From: Pseudomonas viridiflava
GTDB taxonomy: Bacteria; Pseudomonadota; Gammaproteobacteria; Pseudomonadales; Pseudomonadaceae
NCBI GenBank assembly: GCA_900596015.1
Contig: UVIF01000010.1
Location: 62,001 to 126,000 of the forward strand
Direction of reading: 5' to 3'
Length of the DNA stretch: 64,000 nucleotides
Below are positions 50,286 through 60,134 of the stretch, in pieces (position 1 is the first letter of the stretch; the number at the start of each line of letters is the position of its first letter). Below the pieces are notes generated by a model. The model had not been told where the DNA came from, made no database searches, and was given only the letters and a program-made list of their open reading frames with translations. The position numbers were made by a program, and so were the translations under genes.

Positions 50286-50636
50286 TCAGGACAGTTTTTC
50301 CTTGATACGTGCTGCTTTACCAGACAGGTCGCGCAGGTAGTACAGCTTGGCTTTGCGCACGTCACCACGACGTTTCACGGCCATGCTGTCGATCTGCGGG
50401 CTGTAGGTCTGGAAAGTACGTTCTACACCTACACCGTTGGAGATTTTACGAACGGTGAAAGCACTGTTCACGCCACGGTTGCGCTTGGCGATAACAACGC
50501 CTTCGAACGCCTGCAGACGCGAGCGATCGCCTTCCTTCACTTTCACCTGAACGACGATGGTGTCGCCCGGGGCAAAGGGAGGGATTTCTTTGGTCATCTG
50601 CTCTGCTTCGAGTGCAAGGATGATTTTGTTGGTCAT
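50286..50636 (-). CDS. rplS: 50S ribosomal protein L19
   Basis: Protein of 116 residues, standard length. Typical sequence: [73 protein letters not shown]. It sits at the 30S-50S interface. Last gene of the rpsP operon, with a strong terminator after it. Confidence 0.98.
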   Translation of the reverse strand: MTNKIILALEAEQMTKEIPPFAPGDTIVVQVKVKEGDRSRLQAFEGVVIAKRNRGVNSAFTVRKISNGVGVERTFQTYSPQIDSMAVKRRGDVRKAKLYYLRDLSGKAARIKEKLS

Positions 50637-50678
50637 GCTGTGCTCCTAAGGCAAGTCGTCTGACTTACCATCGATACG

Positions 50679-51431
50679 TTAACTATCGTCCCGCTCGCGG
50701 AGATACTCCGCCAGCAGCTTGTTCTCTTCTCCAGAAAGCGAGCGTCTTTCCAGAAGATCGGCACGTCGTTCGTAGGTCCGCCCAAGGGACTGCTGCAAAC
50801 GCCAGCGCCGGATGTGTGCATGATTGCCGCTAAGCAATATGTCGGGAACACGCTGATCCGCATACACCTCCGGTCGGGTGTAGTGCGGGCAATCAAGCAG
50901 ACCGTCGGTGAAGGAATCTTCCTCCGCGGAGTCCGCATGCCCCAAAGCTCCGGGCAGCAGTCGTGTAACCGCATCGATCAGGACCATGGCAGGCAATTCA
51001 CCGCCCGACAGCACATAGTCGCCAACAGACCACTCTTCATCGACATGAGCTTCAATGAAACGCTCGTCGATGCCTTCGTATCGCCCGGCGATCAGAATCA
51101 ATGATTCGGACATCGCCAGTTGTTTCACCGCACCCTGTACCAGCGGCCGGCCCTGGGGCGAGAGGTAGATCACCTTCGCCGCTTCCCCTGCCGCAGCCTT
51201 GGCCTGAACCAGGGCGTCTTCCAGGGGTTTGATCTTCATCACCATTCCCGGACCACCGCCGAAGGGCCGGTCATCCACTGTGTGGTGACGGTCCGTGGTG
51301 TAGTCCCGCGGATTCCAGCAGGTCAATTGCAACAACCCCTGTTTTACCGCGCGGCTGGTAATGCCGTACTCGCTGATGGCCGAGAACATCTCGGGGAACA
51401 GGGTGATCACTTCCACGCGAAGGGTTGCCAT
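50679..51431 (-). CDS. trmD: tRNA (guanine-N1)-methyltransferase
   Basis: Protein of 250 residues. SPOUT (trefoil-knot) methyltransferase: [45 protein letters not shown], and [20 protein letters not shown], which forms the SAM knot. It methylates G37 of tRNAs to prevent frameshifting. It starts 3 bp after rimM. Confidence 0.97.
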   Translation of the reverse strand: MATLRVEVITLFPEMFSAISEYGITSRAVKQGLLQLTCWNPRDYTTDRHHTVDDRPFGGGPGMVMKIKPLEDALVQAKAAAGEAAKVIYLSPQGRPLVQGAVKQLAMSESLILIAGRYEGIDERFIEAHVDEEWSVGDYVLSGGELPAMVLIDAVTRLLPGALGHADSAEEDSFTDGLLDCPHYTRPEVYADQRVPDILLSGNHAHIRRWRLQQSLGRTYERRADLLERRSLSGEENKLLAEYLRERDDS

Positions 51432-51434
51432 CGC

Positions 51435-51974
51435 CTAGAAGTCCGCGTCCCAATCCACCCTCATCTCGCCAGCGACCAGGTCGACCTTCAACACGCATTG
51501 CGCCGTATAGGGCAACAGGCGTTCGCGATCATCCAGGCTGCCCGCGCAGGGCTTCACCACCATTACATCGTTGGCGCCGGTCTCCAACAGGTGATCGACG
51601 GTGCCGAGCAATTGCTCTTGCAGGTCGATGACCTTCAGGCCCTGAAGCTGATACCAGTAGTAATCATCTTCGGCCAGGTCGGGCAAAAAGCTGCGCGAGA
51701 TGCAAATCTCGCAACCGGACAGAAGACGAGCTTCGTCGCGATCGTCCAGGCCTTTCAACTTGGCAACCAGATCCTTATGCGTGGATCGGCCGCTGACCAG
51801 CTCTACCTGTTTAACGACAACCCCTTCGCGCTTGAGCGTCCAGGCCTTGTAATCGAGCAGGTTTTCTATCGGATCGGTAAAGGAAAAGACCTTCACCTCG
51901 CCGCGAACGCCGTGTACCGAGAAAATCTTGCCGACGACGATCAAGTCATCAGCGGAATCTGGCGTCGCGTTCAT
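51435..51974 (-). CDS. rimM: Ribosome maturation factor RimM
   Basis: Protein of 179 residues. The N-terminal domain reads LIVVGKIFSVHGVRGEVKVF and the PRC-barrel domain EDDYYWYQLQGLKVIDL, ending MRVDWDADF. It assists 16S rRNA processing and 30S head assembly with S19. It sits 5 bp after rpsP and 3 bp before trmD. Confidence 0.97.
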   Translation of the reverse strand: MNATPDSADDLIVVGKIFSVHGVRGEVKVFSFTDPIENLLDYKAWTLKREGVVVKQVELVSGRSTHKDLVAKLKGLDDRDEARLLSGCEICISRSFLPDLAEDDYYWYQLQGLKVIDLQEQLLGTVDHLLETGANDVMVVKPCAGSLDDRERLLPYTAQCVLKVDLVAGEMRVDWDADF

Positions 51975-51979
51975 ATTGC

Positions 51980-52231
51980 TCAGGCCGCGGCCTTGGCATT
52001 TTCCTTCAGCAACTGAGCAACACGCTCAGAAGGCTGTGCACCGACGCTCAACCAGTGGTTGACGCGCTCTTGGTTCACGGACAGACGGATTTCCTGACCA
52101 CGGGCAACAGGGTTGAAGAAACCCACGTGCTCTTTGTGGGAACCGTCACGCGGGTTGCGCGAATCGGTTACGGTCAGTTGGTAAAACGGGCGCTTTTTGG
52201 AGCCGCCACGGGCAAGACGGATGGTTAGCAT
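51980..52231 (-). CDS. rpsP: 30S ribosomal protein S16
   Basis: Protein of 83 residues from ATG 52231 ([21 protein letters not shown]); the frame extending to 52333 is upstream leader. [20 protein letters not shown] is the conserved core. First gene of the operon. Confidence 0.98.
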   Translation of the reverse strand: MLTIRLARGGSKKRPFYQLTVTDSRNPRDGSHKEHVGFFNPVARGQEIRLSVNQERVNHWLSVGAQPSERVAQLLKENAKAAA

Positions 52232-52486
52232 TGAACATCGTTCCTGTAGTCGGTGCTGCAAATCATAATGCACAGCGGGCACACGGGTGCCCGAAAGGCC
52301 GCATATTCTCAGGGAATACACGGACATTTGCAAATGCCTTTTTCCGATAGGTCGAGGCTTGCAGCGAGGATTTGCCTATGAGCCGTTGCGAGCAACGGAG
52401 TTTGGCCACATGGCCAGGGTATTCATCGGTACAGGGATGTGCCTGTGGGAGCAGGCTCCCACAGGTTCGCGTACCGACGGAATGCT
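52232..52486. other. Intergenic region between ffh and rpsP
   Basis: 255 bp on the minus strand between the ffh stop and rpsP. It carries the palindrome at 52442-52465 near the ffh end and presumably the rpsP operon promoter further on. I do not see a clear -35/-10 pair. Confidence 0.5.
52442..52465. repeat. Perfect palindrome CCTGTGGGAGC-AG-GCTCCCACAGG
   Basis: Two 11-bp arms with a two-base loop, 21 bp after the ffh stop codon. It contains the GTGGGAGC/GCTCCCAC core of the second REP family (compare 23849-23874). Possible terminator or mRNA-stabilising hairpin for ffh. Confidence 0.7.
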
Positions 52487-53869
52487 TTACATCTTGGGCA
52501 TGCCGCCACCGCCGCCGGGCAGCATGCCGCCCATACCGCGCATCATCTTGGCCATGCCGCCCTTGGTCGAGAACTTCTTCATCATCTTCTGCATCTGCTT
52601 GTGCTGCTTGATCAAGCGACCGATGTCCTGCACCTGGGTACCTGAGCCCATGGCGATGCGACGCTTGCGCGAACCGCTGATCACGTCGGGGTCGCGGCGC
52701 TCGGCCGGGGTCATGGAGTTGATGATGGCTTCCATCTGCTTGAACTGCTTCTCGGCGACATTCTGGGCGTTGCCCATCTGCGAGAGGTTCACACCGCCGA
52801 TGCTCGGCAGCTTGTCCATCAGGCCGCCCAGGCCGCCCATGGTCTTCATCTGTACGAGCTGGTCGCGGAAGTCTTCGAGGTCGAAGCCCTTGCCCTTCTT
52901 CAGCTTCTTGGCCAGTTTGTCGGCCTTGTCCTTGTCCAGCGACTGCTCGGCCTGCTCGATCAGGCTGAGCACGTCGCCCATGCCCAGGATGCGCGACGCG
53001 ATCCGGTCGGGGTGGAACGGCTCGAGCGCTTCGCTCTTCTCACCCATGCCGATGAACTTGATCGGCTTGCCGGTGATGGCGCGCACCGACAGTGCGGCAC
53101 CGCCGCGGGCGTCGCCGTCGACCTTGGTCAGGATCACGCCGGTGAGAGGCAGCGCATCACCGAAGGCCTTGGCCGTGTTGGCCGCGTCCTGGCCGGTCAT
53201 GGCATCGACCACGAACAGGGTTTCGGCCGGCTTGACCGCAGCGTGCAGCTGCTGGATCTCGCCCATCATCTCGGCGTCGATGTGCAGGCGCCCGGCGGTG
53301 TCGAGGATGACCACGTCGATGAACTTGAGCTTGGCCTCACGGATCGCGGCGTTGGCGATGTCCACGGGCTTCTGGCTGATGTCGGACGGGAAGAAGGTCA
53401 CGCCGATATCGCTGGCCAGGGTTTCCAGCTGCTTGATGGCTGCCGGGCGGTAGACGTCTGCCGACACCACCATCACGGTCTTCTTCTTGCGCTCCTTGAG
53501 GTAGCGCGCCAGCTTGCCGGCGGTAGTGGTCTTGCCCGCACCCTGCAGACCGGCCATGAGGATGACGGCAGGCGGGGTCACCGCCAGGCTCAGTTCCTCG
53601 TTGGCAGCGCCCATCATCTCGACGAGCTCGGCCTGGACGATCTTCACGAACGCCTGGCCCGGGGTCAGGCTGCGCGAAACCTCGGTGCCGACCGCACGCT
53701 CCTTGACCTTGTTGACGAAGTCCTTCACCACCGGCAAGGCGACGTCGGCTTCGAGCAGCGCCATGCGCACTTCGCGCAGGGTGTCTTTGATGTTGTCCTC
53801 GGTCAGCTTGGCTTTGCCGGTAACGTGGCGCAGCGTCTGCGAGAGGCGGTCTGTAAGGTTTTCAAACAT
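52487..53869 (-). CDS. ffh: Signal recognition particle protein Ffh
   Basis: Protein of 460 residues. N domain, then a GTPase G domain with GLQGAGKTTTAGKLARYL, VDVVILDTAGRLHIDAEMM, LTKVDGDARGGAALS and KFIGMGEK, then a Met-rich M domain that binds 4.5S RNA and signal sequences, ending GGMLPGGGGGMPKM. It delivers inner-membrane proteins to FtsY. It is divergent from the ccsA-like gene. Confidence 0.97.
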   Translation of the reverse strand: MFENLTDRLSQTLRHVTGKAKLTEDNIKDTLREVRMALLEADVALPVVKDFVNKVKERAVGTEVSRSLTPGQAFVKIVQAELVEMMGAANEELSLAVTPPAVILMAGLQGAGKTTTAGKLARYLKERKKKTVMVVSADVYRPAAIKQLETLASDIGVTFFPSDISQKPVDIANAAIREAKLKFIDVVILDTAGRLHIDAEMMGEIQQLHAAVKPAETLFVVDAMTGQDAANTAKAFGDALPLTGVILTKVDGDARGGAALSVRAITGKPIKFIGMGEKSEALEPFHPDRIASRILGMGDVLSLIEQAEQSLDKDKADKLAKKLKKGKGFDLEDFRDQLVQMKTMGGLGGLMDKLPSIGGVNLSQMGNAQNVAEKQFKQMEAIINSMTPAERRDPDVISGSRKRRIAMGSGTQVQDIGRLIKQHKQMQKMMKKFSTKGGMAKMMRGMGGMLPGGGGGMPKM

Positions 53870-53928
53870 GTCGCGATCCTTTCTGGCTCTGGTTGAGCCG
53901 AGGTTGTGGCGGCAAGAGCAGGCCGGCG

Positions 53929-53934
53929 ATTATA
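53929..53934 (-). promoter_or_regulatory. Putative -10 (TATAAT) of ffh
   Basis: A perfect TATAAT on the minus strand 60 bp upstream of the ffh ATG. The -35 region is not a good match, so this is a candidate only. Confidence 0.45.
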
Positions 53935-54036
53935 ACCAAGAGTGGGTGCCACGGACACTGCGCGGTATGCAGTCTTTCGTCGGCGGGCATTTGATGCCAA
54001 ACTCAAGCACTTTCCGGCTTGTGCTCCACAGGACCT

Positions 54037-54849
54037 ATGCTCCCCTTGTCACCCAGTCTAATCCCCACCCTCGCCGCCGCCTGCCTGTACGCCGCTGCGA
54101 CTGCCTATCAGGCAACCCGTATCGGCCAAGGCGGCAAGGCTGACAAGCGCGTGCTCTACCTGTTCGGTTTCCTGGCCGTCATCGCCCACGGCTGCGCGTT
54201 GTTCTCCCAATTGCTCACGCCTCTGGGGTTGAGCCTGGACTTCTTCAGCGCAGCCAGCCTGATCGCCGTGGCGGTGATTGCCCTGACCTTGTTGGCCACC
54301 AGTCAGATTCCCGTGGAAAACCTGCTGGTGCTGCTGTTCCCGCTGGGCCTGGCGACCATCCTGATCGCGCAGTTCGCGCCCGGCGGGACTGCACCCCTGA
54401 TCCACGAGGAGCCCGGCATCCTCACGCACATCCTGCTGTCCATCCTGGCCTATGGCATGTTCACCATCGCCGTGTTCCAGTCGCTGCTGTTGTTGCTGCA
54501 GGACCATCAGCTCAAGCACAAGCATCCGGCAGGGCTGATCAAGAACTTCCCGCCGCTGCAGACCATGGAAAGCCTGTTGTTCGGTTTCATCTGGGCCGGC
54601 TGGGCGCTGCTGTCGCTGTCGCTGATTTCAGGCTGGGTGTTCGTCGAGAACCTGTTCGCGCAACACCTGGTGCACAAGACCCTGCTCGCCTGCCTGGCCT
54701 GGATCGTTTTCAGCGTGCTGCTGTGGGGACGCAATCGCCTGGGCTGGCGCGGGCACAAGGCCATTCGCTGGACGCTGGCAGGCTTCTGCCTGTTGATGCT
54801 GGCCTACTTCGGCAGCAAGCTGGTTCGCGAATACATTCTGCACATCTGA
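54037..54849 (+). CDS. Cytochrome c assembly (CcsA/CcmC-like) membrane protein
   Basis: Protein of 270 residues from ATG 54037 (MLPLSPSLIPTLAAACLYAA) with AGGA upstream. About eight transmembrane segments are visible. ILTHILLSILAYGMFTIAVF and LLFGFIWAGWALLSLSLISGW carry the WAG-like and histidine features of the CcsA/YpjD family. Such proteins are annotated as cytochrome c biogenesis or inner membrane proteins; a role in haem handling is inferred. It precedes the CorC-like gene by 10 bp, so the two are co-transcribed. Confidence 0.88.
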   Translation: MLPLSPSLIPTLAAACLYAAATAYQATRIGQGGKADKRVLYLFGFLAVIAHGCALFSQLLTPLGLSLDFFSAASLIAVAVIALTLLATSQIPVENLLVLLFPLGLATILIAQFAPGGTAPLIHEEPGILTHILLSILAYGMFTIAVFQSLLLLLQDHQLKHKHPAGLIKNFPPLQTMESLLFGFIWAGWALLSLSLISGWVFVENLFAQHLVHKTLLACLAWIVFSVLLWGRNRLGWRGHKAIRWTLAGFCLLMLAYFGSKLVREYILHI

Positions 54850-54859
54850 CAGGTCACCC

Positions 54860-56092
54860 ATGGACACTCTGCCCCTAGGGCCGATGCTCGGCGCGCTGGC
54901 GCTGGCCATTCTCCTCGCCGCGCTGCTTTGTGCAGTGGAAGCCGCGCTGCACTCGCTGGCCGCACAGCGCCCCACCGGACGCCAAGGCGATCGACCGGCA
55001 CTGCAGGCGCCGTTGTCCAGCCTGGTGTTGCTCAATACCCTGGCCCGTGCCATGGCAGTCACCCTGGGGGTGACGCTGGGCATCTATCTGCGCGGCGCCC
55101 ATGGCGCATGGCTCGGCGGCCTGGGCAGCGCGCTCGCCCTGCTGGTGCTGGCCGACTACCTGCCACGTCGCCTTGCGCAGCGTTATCCGCGACCGTTCAT
55201 CGGCATGGCCAATGCCCTCCTGGCGCCGCCACTCAAGCTGGTCTGGCCGCTGGCGTGGCTGCTGGACGGCGCGGCACGGTTGCTGGTCGTGCCCTTCACT
55301 CGCAAGCACGCCGACACCGGCGCCCAGCAAGAGCCCGCCATACCGCGCAGCGTGCTGGAACTGGCCGCCGAAGCCCGGAGCAACAAACCGCACCTGGCCA
55401 ACAGCATCCACGCACTGGACAAGATCACCGTCAACGACATCCTGGTGCCGCGCAACGAGATCGACGGGATCAATCTGGAAGATTCACTGGACGAGATCAT
55501 CGATCAGCTGATGATCAGCCGCCATACCCGCTTGCCGGTCTTCCACAACGACATCAACCATGTCGAACGGGTACTCAATACCCGCCAGATCAGCCATCTG
55601 CTGCCGCAGCGCGAACTCACCGTCGAAGCCTTGCTGGCCGCCTGCTATGAAGCCTACTTCGTACCGGAAAGCACGCCCCTGCAGATGCAGCTGCTGAATT
55701 TCCACAAGCAGCAGCGCCGATTGGGCATCGTCGTCGACGAATATGGCGAGGTGCAGGGCATCGTGACCTTGGAAGACATTCTGGAAGAGATCGTCGGCGA
55801 GTTCGAAGATGAAGATGCGCTGGCCAATCCGCATATCCATCCGCAGCTCGATGGCCGTTTCGTGGTCGAAGGCCAGGCCTCCATTCGCGACATCAACAAG
55901 AGCCTGGGCTGGCACCTGCCCAGCGATGGCCCCAAGACCTTGAACGGCCTGGTGACCGAGGCGCTGGAAAGCATTCCGGCCAGCGCGGTGTGCCTGAAGA
56001 TCGGGCGTTATCGAATGGAAATTCTCGAGACCGAGGAAAACCGCGCGTCGCGGGTGCTGATCTGGCACGCGAGCAGCCTGCCAGCGGTGTGA
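54860..56092 (+). CDS. CNNM/CorC-like CBS-domain transporter protein
   Basis: Protein of 410 residues. The N-terminal membrane domain (1-150: LGALALAILLAALLCAVEAA, ALALLVLADYLPRRLAQRYP) is CNNM/DUF21-like. A pair of CBS domains (180-310: VNDILVPRNEIDGINLEDSL, GIVVDEYGEVQGIVTLEDIL) and a CorC_HlyC C-terminal domain (LDGRFVVEGQASIRDINKSL) follow. These proteins are linked to Mg/Co efflux or haemolysin-like annotations. The proximity to the CcsA-like gene is conserved in pseudomonads. Confidence 0.9.
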   Translation: MDTLPLGPMLGALALAILLAALLCAVEAALHSLAAQRPTGRQGDRPALQAPLSSLVLLNTLARAMAVTLGVTLGIYLRGAHGAWLGGLGSALALLVLADYLPRRLAQRYPRPFIGMANALLAPPLKLVWPLAWLLDGAARLLVVPFTRKHADTGAQQEPAIPRSVLELAAEARSNKPHLANSIHALDKITVNDILVPRNEIDGINLEDSLDEIIDQLMISRHTRLPVFHNDINHVERVLNTRQISHLLPQRELTVEALLAACYEAYFVPESTPLQMQLLNFHKQQRRLGIVVDEYGEVQGIVTLEDILEEIVGEFEDEDALANPHIHPQLDGRFVVEGQASIRDINKSLGWHLPSDGPKTLNGLVTEALESIPASAVCLKIGRYRMEILETEENRASRVLIWHASSLPAV

Positions 56093-56115
56093 CGGCGGTG
56101 TCACGGCCTCGCACA

Positions 56116-56144
56116 ACCGGCGCCGCCGCTCGGCAGGCGCCGGT
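56116..56144. terminator. Hairpin between convergent CorC-like and purT genes
   Basis: Perfect 9-bp stem ACCGGCGCC/GGCGCCGGT with an 11-base loop, 24 bp after one stop codon and 12 bp from the other. T-runs are poor, so it is a probable but not certain bidirectional terminator. Confidence 0.55.
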
Positions 56145-56155
56145 CGATTCAGACC

Positions 56156-57337
56156 TTACAGTTCGACCTTGACCGCCTGCGAGGCGCGCGTGGCCTTGGC
56201 CCGAGCGGCCTCGATCGATTCGTCGCGGGCCAGGGCCACGCCCATGCGCCGCTGGCCATTGACCTCAGGCTTGCCGAACAGACGCAGCGCCGTGTCCGGC
56301 TCGGCCAAGGCCGCGCCGAGGTTGTCGAACGCAGTCTGGCGAGAATTGCCTTCGACCAGGATTACCGCCGAGGCCGATGGCCCGAACTGCCGGACCAACG
56401 GGATCGGCAGCCCGAGAATGGCGCGTGCGTGCAACGCGAACTGGGACAGATCCTGGGAAATCAGGGTGACCAGACCGGTATCGTGCGGACGCGGCGACAC
56501 CTCGCTGAACCAGACCTGATCACCCTTGATGAACAGTTCTACGCCGAACAGGCCGCGCCCTCCCAGGGCTTCGGTCACTGCACGTGCCACGCGCTCCGAC
56601 TCGGCCAGGGCCACCGGGCTCATCGCCTGAGGCTGCCAGGACTCCTGATAGTCGCCTTTCTCCTGACGGTGGCCAACCGGCGCGCAGAACGTCGTCCCGC
56701 CAACGTGGCGGACGGTCAGCAAGGTGATCTCGTAGTCGAAGTCGATGAAGCCTTCGATGATCACCCGACCCTTGCCGGCGCGCCCGCCTTCCTGGGCATA
56801 GTCCCATGCCTGCTGCACATCGGCCGCCGAGCGCAGCAGGCTCTGACCCTTGCCCGAAGAACTCATGACCGGCTTGACCACGCAGGGGAAACCCAGGTCC
56901 TGCACGGCCCGCGCGTAGTCTTCGAAGGTGTCGGCAAAATGGTACGGCGAGGTCGGCAGGTCCAGCTCTTCGGCGGCCAGGCGACGGATACCCTCGCGGT
57001 TCATGGTCAGTTGGGCTGCGCGCGCGGTCGGCACCACGGTGAAACCCTCGGACTCCAGCTCCACCAGCGTGGCGGTGGCGATGGCCTCGATCTCGGGCAC
57101 GATGTAGTGTGGCTTCTCTGCTTCGATGACCGACCGCAGGGCCGCGCCGTCGAGCATGTTGATGACATGGCTGCGATGGGCCACTTGCATGGCCGGCGCA
57201 TCGGCGTAACGGTCGACGGCAATGACTTCGACGCCCAGGCGTTGCAGCTCGATCACCACTTCCTTGCCCAGCTCGCCGCAGCCGCACAGCAATACGCGGG
57301 TCGCAGTCGGCGACAGGGGGGTTCCGATACGGGTCAT
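56156..57337 (-). CDS. purT: Formate-dependent phosphoribosylglycinamide formyltransferase
   Basis: Protein of 393 residues, standard length. ATP-grasp enzyme: [75 protein letters not shown]. It makes FGAR from GAR, formate and ATP in purine synthesis, an alternative to PurN. No operon partner is close. Confidence 0.96.
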   Translation of the reverse strand: MTRIGTPLSPTATRVLLCGCGELGKEVVIELQRLGVEVIAVDRYADAPAMQVAHRSHVINMLDGAALRSVIEAEKPHYIVPEIEAIATATLVELESEGFTVVPTARAAQLTMNREGIRRLAAEELDLPTSPYHFADTFEDYARAVQDLGFPCVVKPVMSSSGKGQSLLRSAADVQQAWDYAQEGGRAGKGRVIIEGFIDFDYEITLLTVRHVGGTTFCAPVGHRQEKGDYQESWQPQAMSPVALAESERVARAVTEALGGRGLFGVELFIKGDQVWFSEVSPRPHDTGLVTLISQDLSQFALHARAILGLPIPLVRQFGPSASAVILVEGNSRQTAFDNLGAALAEPDTALRLFGKPEVNGQRRMGVALARDESIEAARAKATRASQAVKVEL

Positions 57338-57462
57338 TTCAGGTCCTCAGGGAATCGTCTGGATCGAGGGGCAGCACGCAGGCCAACCCGACAGGGGGCG
57401 GGCATTTTAACTCAACATGGCATTGCGTGCGCCAGTGTCGCTGCCCACACGCAAGCGCTGGC

Positions 57463-57663
57463 CTAGCCGCCCGGAAATACCAGGCCCTGGGCCAAGGCCC
57501 GCTGATGGGTGAGACGCAGCACGTCGCGGCGCTGGTCGTCGCTCATTCGCCCCCATTGGGTGATTTCCACCGCGGTGCGCTGGCAGCCCGTGCACACGTC
57601 CTGCTCGTCCAGCGCACAGACACTGATGCAGGGCGACTTGACCGGCTTGGGCAGAGGCTTCAC
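57463..57663 (-). CDS. DUF1289 domain-containing protein
   Basis: Protein of 66 residues starting at GTG 57663 ([20 protein letters not shown]). Its GTGA start overlaps the stop of the gamma-carbonic anhydrase gene by 4 bp, and AGGA lies upstream. The four cysteines in [19 protein letters not shown] are the DUF1289 signature, probably a metal or iron-sulfur site (inference), followed by [17 protein letters not shown]. Function unknown. Confidence 0.88.
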   Translation of the reverse strand: MKPLPKPVKSPCISVCALDEQDVCTGCQRTAVEITQWGRMSDDQRRDVLRLTHQRALAQGLVFPGG

Positions 57664-58184
57664 GAGTCCTGCTCGATCAGTTCGCGGGCGTAGCGCTGGG
57701 CATTGTCTACATAGTGCGCGGCGCTGGCTTCGAGCATGCGCTTCTGCGCTTCGCTCAGCTCGCGCACGACCTTGCCCGGCGAGCCCATGACCAGTGATCC
57801 ATCGGGAATCTCCTTGCCCTCGGCGATCAGCGAGTTGGCGCCGATGATGCAGTGCTTGCCGATCCTGGCGCCGTTGAGAATGACGGCGTTGATGCCGATC
57901 AGGCTGAAGTCGTCGACGGTACAGCCATGCAGCATGGCATTGTGGCCAATGGTCACGCCGCGACCGATGGTCAATGGCACGCCGGCATCGGTATGCATCA
58001 CGGTGCCATCCTGCACGTTGCTGTGCTCGCCGATGTCGATCAGCTCGTTGTCGCCACGCAGCACGGCGCCGAACCAGACACTGGCGCCAGCCTGCAGGCG
58101 TACCTTGCCGATCAGGGTGGCATTGGGTGCGACCCAGCTGTCGGGATGGGTTTCGACGCGAGAGTCGCCCAGACGGTATTTCAT
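57660..58184 (-). CDS. Gamma-carbonic anhydrase family protein
   Basis: Protein of 174 residues from ATG 58184 ([20 protein letters not shown]). It has a left-handed beta-helix of hexapeptide repeats ([32 protein letters not shown]). His in [15 protein letters not shown] and LHGC are the metal ligand positions. Such YrdA/PaaY-like proteins may be active carbonic anhydrases or only zinc-binding; activity is not established. Co-transcribed with the DUF1289 gene. Confidence 0.93.
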   Translation of the reverse strand: MKYRLGDSRVETHPDSWVAPNATLIGKVRLQAGASVWFGAVLRGDNELIDIGEHSNVQDGTVMHTDAGVPLTIGRGVTIGHNAMLHGCTVDDFSLIGINAVILNGARIGKHCIIGANSLIAEGKEIPDGSLVMGSPGKVVRELSEAQKRMLEASAAHYVDNAQRYARELIEQDS

Positions 58185-58235
58185 GTGATGTCCTCGACGC
58201 AGCGGCAGTCGGCACGGCACTTCGCCGAGCGACGC

Positions 58236-58835
58236 TTAGATGGCGGTGTAATGCTCGGGAGGCCGGTGCAGGCTGATCCGGGCGTCATACATCAGGTTGA
58301 CGAGCTCGACGATCATGATCGCCGACAACCCCCATATCTTGTATTCGCCGAAGCGATAGCTGGGTACGTACCAGCTGCGGCCCTGGTAATCGATGCGGTG
58401 GGTATGCTCGCGCGGGTCCTGCCGGAAAAACTCCAACGGCACGGAAAACACCGCAGCGATTTCGGCATCGTTGGGCCGGTATTCGACATAGTCGGGAATG
58501 ATGCCCACGAATGGCGTGACCTTGAGCCCGTGCTTGGACACCAGCGGGCTGAGCGGACCGACGATTTCCACCAGCCCGGGCGGCAGACCGATTTCCTCTT
58601 CGGCCTCGCGCAGGGCGGTGAATATCAGATCAGGGTCTTGCGGATCGCGCCGTCCGCCGGGGAACGCCACCTCGCCACCATGGGTCGAGAGCCCCGAGGC
58701 ACGCAGCGTGAGCACCAGCTCGGGCTCGTCGCTGCGGGTGATGGGCAGCAACACGGCCGCTTCGGGAAAGCGGCTGTCTGTTTCCAGCGTGCGTGGCGTA
58801 TGGTTGCTCACCCGGCGCAGTAGCTCGTCCAGCAT
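58236..58835 (-). CDS. Nudix hydrolase, CoA pyrophosphatase type (NudL-like)
   Basis: Protein of 199 residues from ATG 58835 (MLDELLRRVSNHTPRTLETD). The Nudix box is GGRRDPQDPDLIFTALREAEEEIG, preceded by HGGEVAFPG, with an additional LSPLVSKHGLKVTPFVGI. This is the layout of coenzyme A diphosphatases (YeaB/NudL). The hydrolysis of CoA or related nucleotides is inferred. It is divergent from a second Nudix gene at 58971, which shares the 135-bp intergenic region. Confidence 0.92.
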   Translation of the reverse strand: MLDELLRRVSNHTPRTLETDSRFPEAAVLLPITRSDEPELVLTLRASGLSTHGGEVAFPGGRRDPQDPDLIFTALREAEEEIGLPPGLVEIVGPLSPLVSKHGLKVTPFVGIIPDYVEYRPNDAEIAAVFSVPLEFFRQDPREHTHRIDYQGRSWYVPSYRFGEYKIWGLSAIMIVELVNLMYDARISLHRPPEHYTAI

Positions 58836-58970
58836 GGCGTTTCTCGATCCGTGGCCTGCTGGCATGATGCACCAAAAGGCGCCGGCAGCCCAAGCTCGAT
58901 TTGCCTTGCCACAGGCTTGCGGCGCCTCTGCACTACGGCCAAGATAGCGGCAGCCATCAAGGATCTGAGC

Positions 58971-59525
58971 ATGAATTTCTGCAGCCATTGCGGCAACCCG
59001 GTAACCCTGCGCATCCCTACCGGCGATACTCGCCCCCGATTCGTCTGCGGGCACTGCCACCTCGTCCATTACCAGAACCCCAAAGTGGTCGCGGGCTGCA
59101 TTGCCGTGTGGCAGGAGCAGGTCTTGCTGTGCCGCCGGGCCATCGAGCCGCGCCGCGGTTTCTGGACCCTGCCGGCAGGCTTCATGGAAAACGGCGAAAC
59201 GCTGCAACAGGCGGCCAGCCGCGAAACCGTCGAAGAAGCCTGTGCGCAGGTCACCAACCTTGCGCTGTACACCGTGTTCGACCTGCCGCACATCAGCCAG
59301 GTGCAGGTGTTCTACCGTGCCGAAATGTCCACGCCTTCGTTTGCCGTGGGCGAGGAAAGCCTGGAAGTGGGCTTGTTCGCGCAAAATCAGATCCCTTGGG
59401 CGGAGCTGGCTTTCCCCACCGTCGGGCGTACCTTAGAATACTTTTTCGCCGACCGGCTGGAGCACAGCTATCCGGTTCGCAACGAATGCCTGGGGCCGCT
59501 GCTCGCGCGCTGGCCACAGACCTGA
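58971..59525 (+). CDS. Nudix hydrolase with zinc ribbon
   Basis: Protein of 184 residues from ATG 58971 with AAGGA seven bases upstream. The N-terminal zinc ribbon (CSHCGNPV ... FVCGHCHLVHYQNPK) is followed by a Nudix box GFMENGETLQQAASRETVEEAC. The organisation resembles NudC NADH-pyrophosphatase-like proteins, but it is shorter; the substrate is undetermined. Downstream L,D-transpeptidase starts 51 bp later. Confidence 0.92.
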   Translation: MNFCSHCGNPVTLRIPTGDTRPRFVCGHCHLVHYQNPKVVAGCIAVWQEQVLLCRRAIEPRRGFWTLPAGFMENGETLQQAASRETVEEACAQVTNLALYTVFDLPHISQVQVFYRAEMSTPSFAVGEESLEVGLFAQNQIPWAELAFPTVGRTLEYFFADRLEHSYPVRNECLGPLLARWPQT

Positions 59526-59576
59526 CCCACCGCACCGGCCCAAACGGCGCGTTTCCATTGCAGGAATATCCCATAG

Positions 59577-60134
59577 ATGCGCTGCCTGACCGCTCTGTTC
59601 TGCCTGTGCTTCACCGTGAGCGCCCAGGCCGCCTTCACCGTTACCGTTGAACGCAAGCCGGTCGACCAGATTGTTCCTGCGCTGCAATCGGGCAAACGCC
59701 TGGGGGTGGACCCGATCGACAAGGTGCTGGTGCTCAAGTCCAGCCGCCAGTTGCAATTGATCAGCGGTGGCCAGCCGCTCAAGAGTTACCGCATCTCGCT
59801 GGGCAAGCAACCCAACGGTGCCAAGGAGCGTGAGGGCGACAGGCGCACGCCCGAGGGTTTCTACTGGCTCGACTGGCGCAAGGTGAGCGATCGTTTCAAT
59901 TTGGCCATGCACGTGTCCTATCCCAACATCAGCGACTCGGCCCGCGCCCGCCGCGAAGGTGTTCCACCGGGCAGCATGATCATGATCCACGGCACGCCGA
60001 TCGACGAGGACTACCCGGAATGGTACTTCGCCACCCTGGACTGGACCGATGGCTGTATCGCCATGAAGAACGACGACATGCGGGAGGTGTGGAGCCTGGT
60101 CAAGGACGGCACGATGATCGAGATCCGGCCTTGA
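59577..60134 (+). CDS. L,D-transpeptidase (YafK/ErfK family)
   Basis: Protein of 185 residues. The signal peptide (MRCLTALFCLCFTVSAQA) is followed by a YkuD domain: VLVLKSSRQLQLISGG, RTPEGFYWLDWRK, MIMIHGTP and the catalytic WTDGCIAMKNDDM (Cys nucleophile). It is probably a periplasmic murein-modifying enzyme of the DpaA/YafK group, which can cleave lipoprotein-murein links; this is inference. Confidence 0.92.
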   Translation: MRCLTALFCLCFTVSAQAAFTVTVERKPVDQIVPALQSGKRLGVDPIDKVLVLKSSRQLQLISGGQPLKSYRISLGKQPNGAKEREGDRRTPEGFYWLDWRKVSDRFNLAMHVSYPNISDSARARREGVPPGSMIMIHGTPIDEDYPEWYFATLDWTDGCIAMKNDDMREVWSLVKDGTMIEIRP

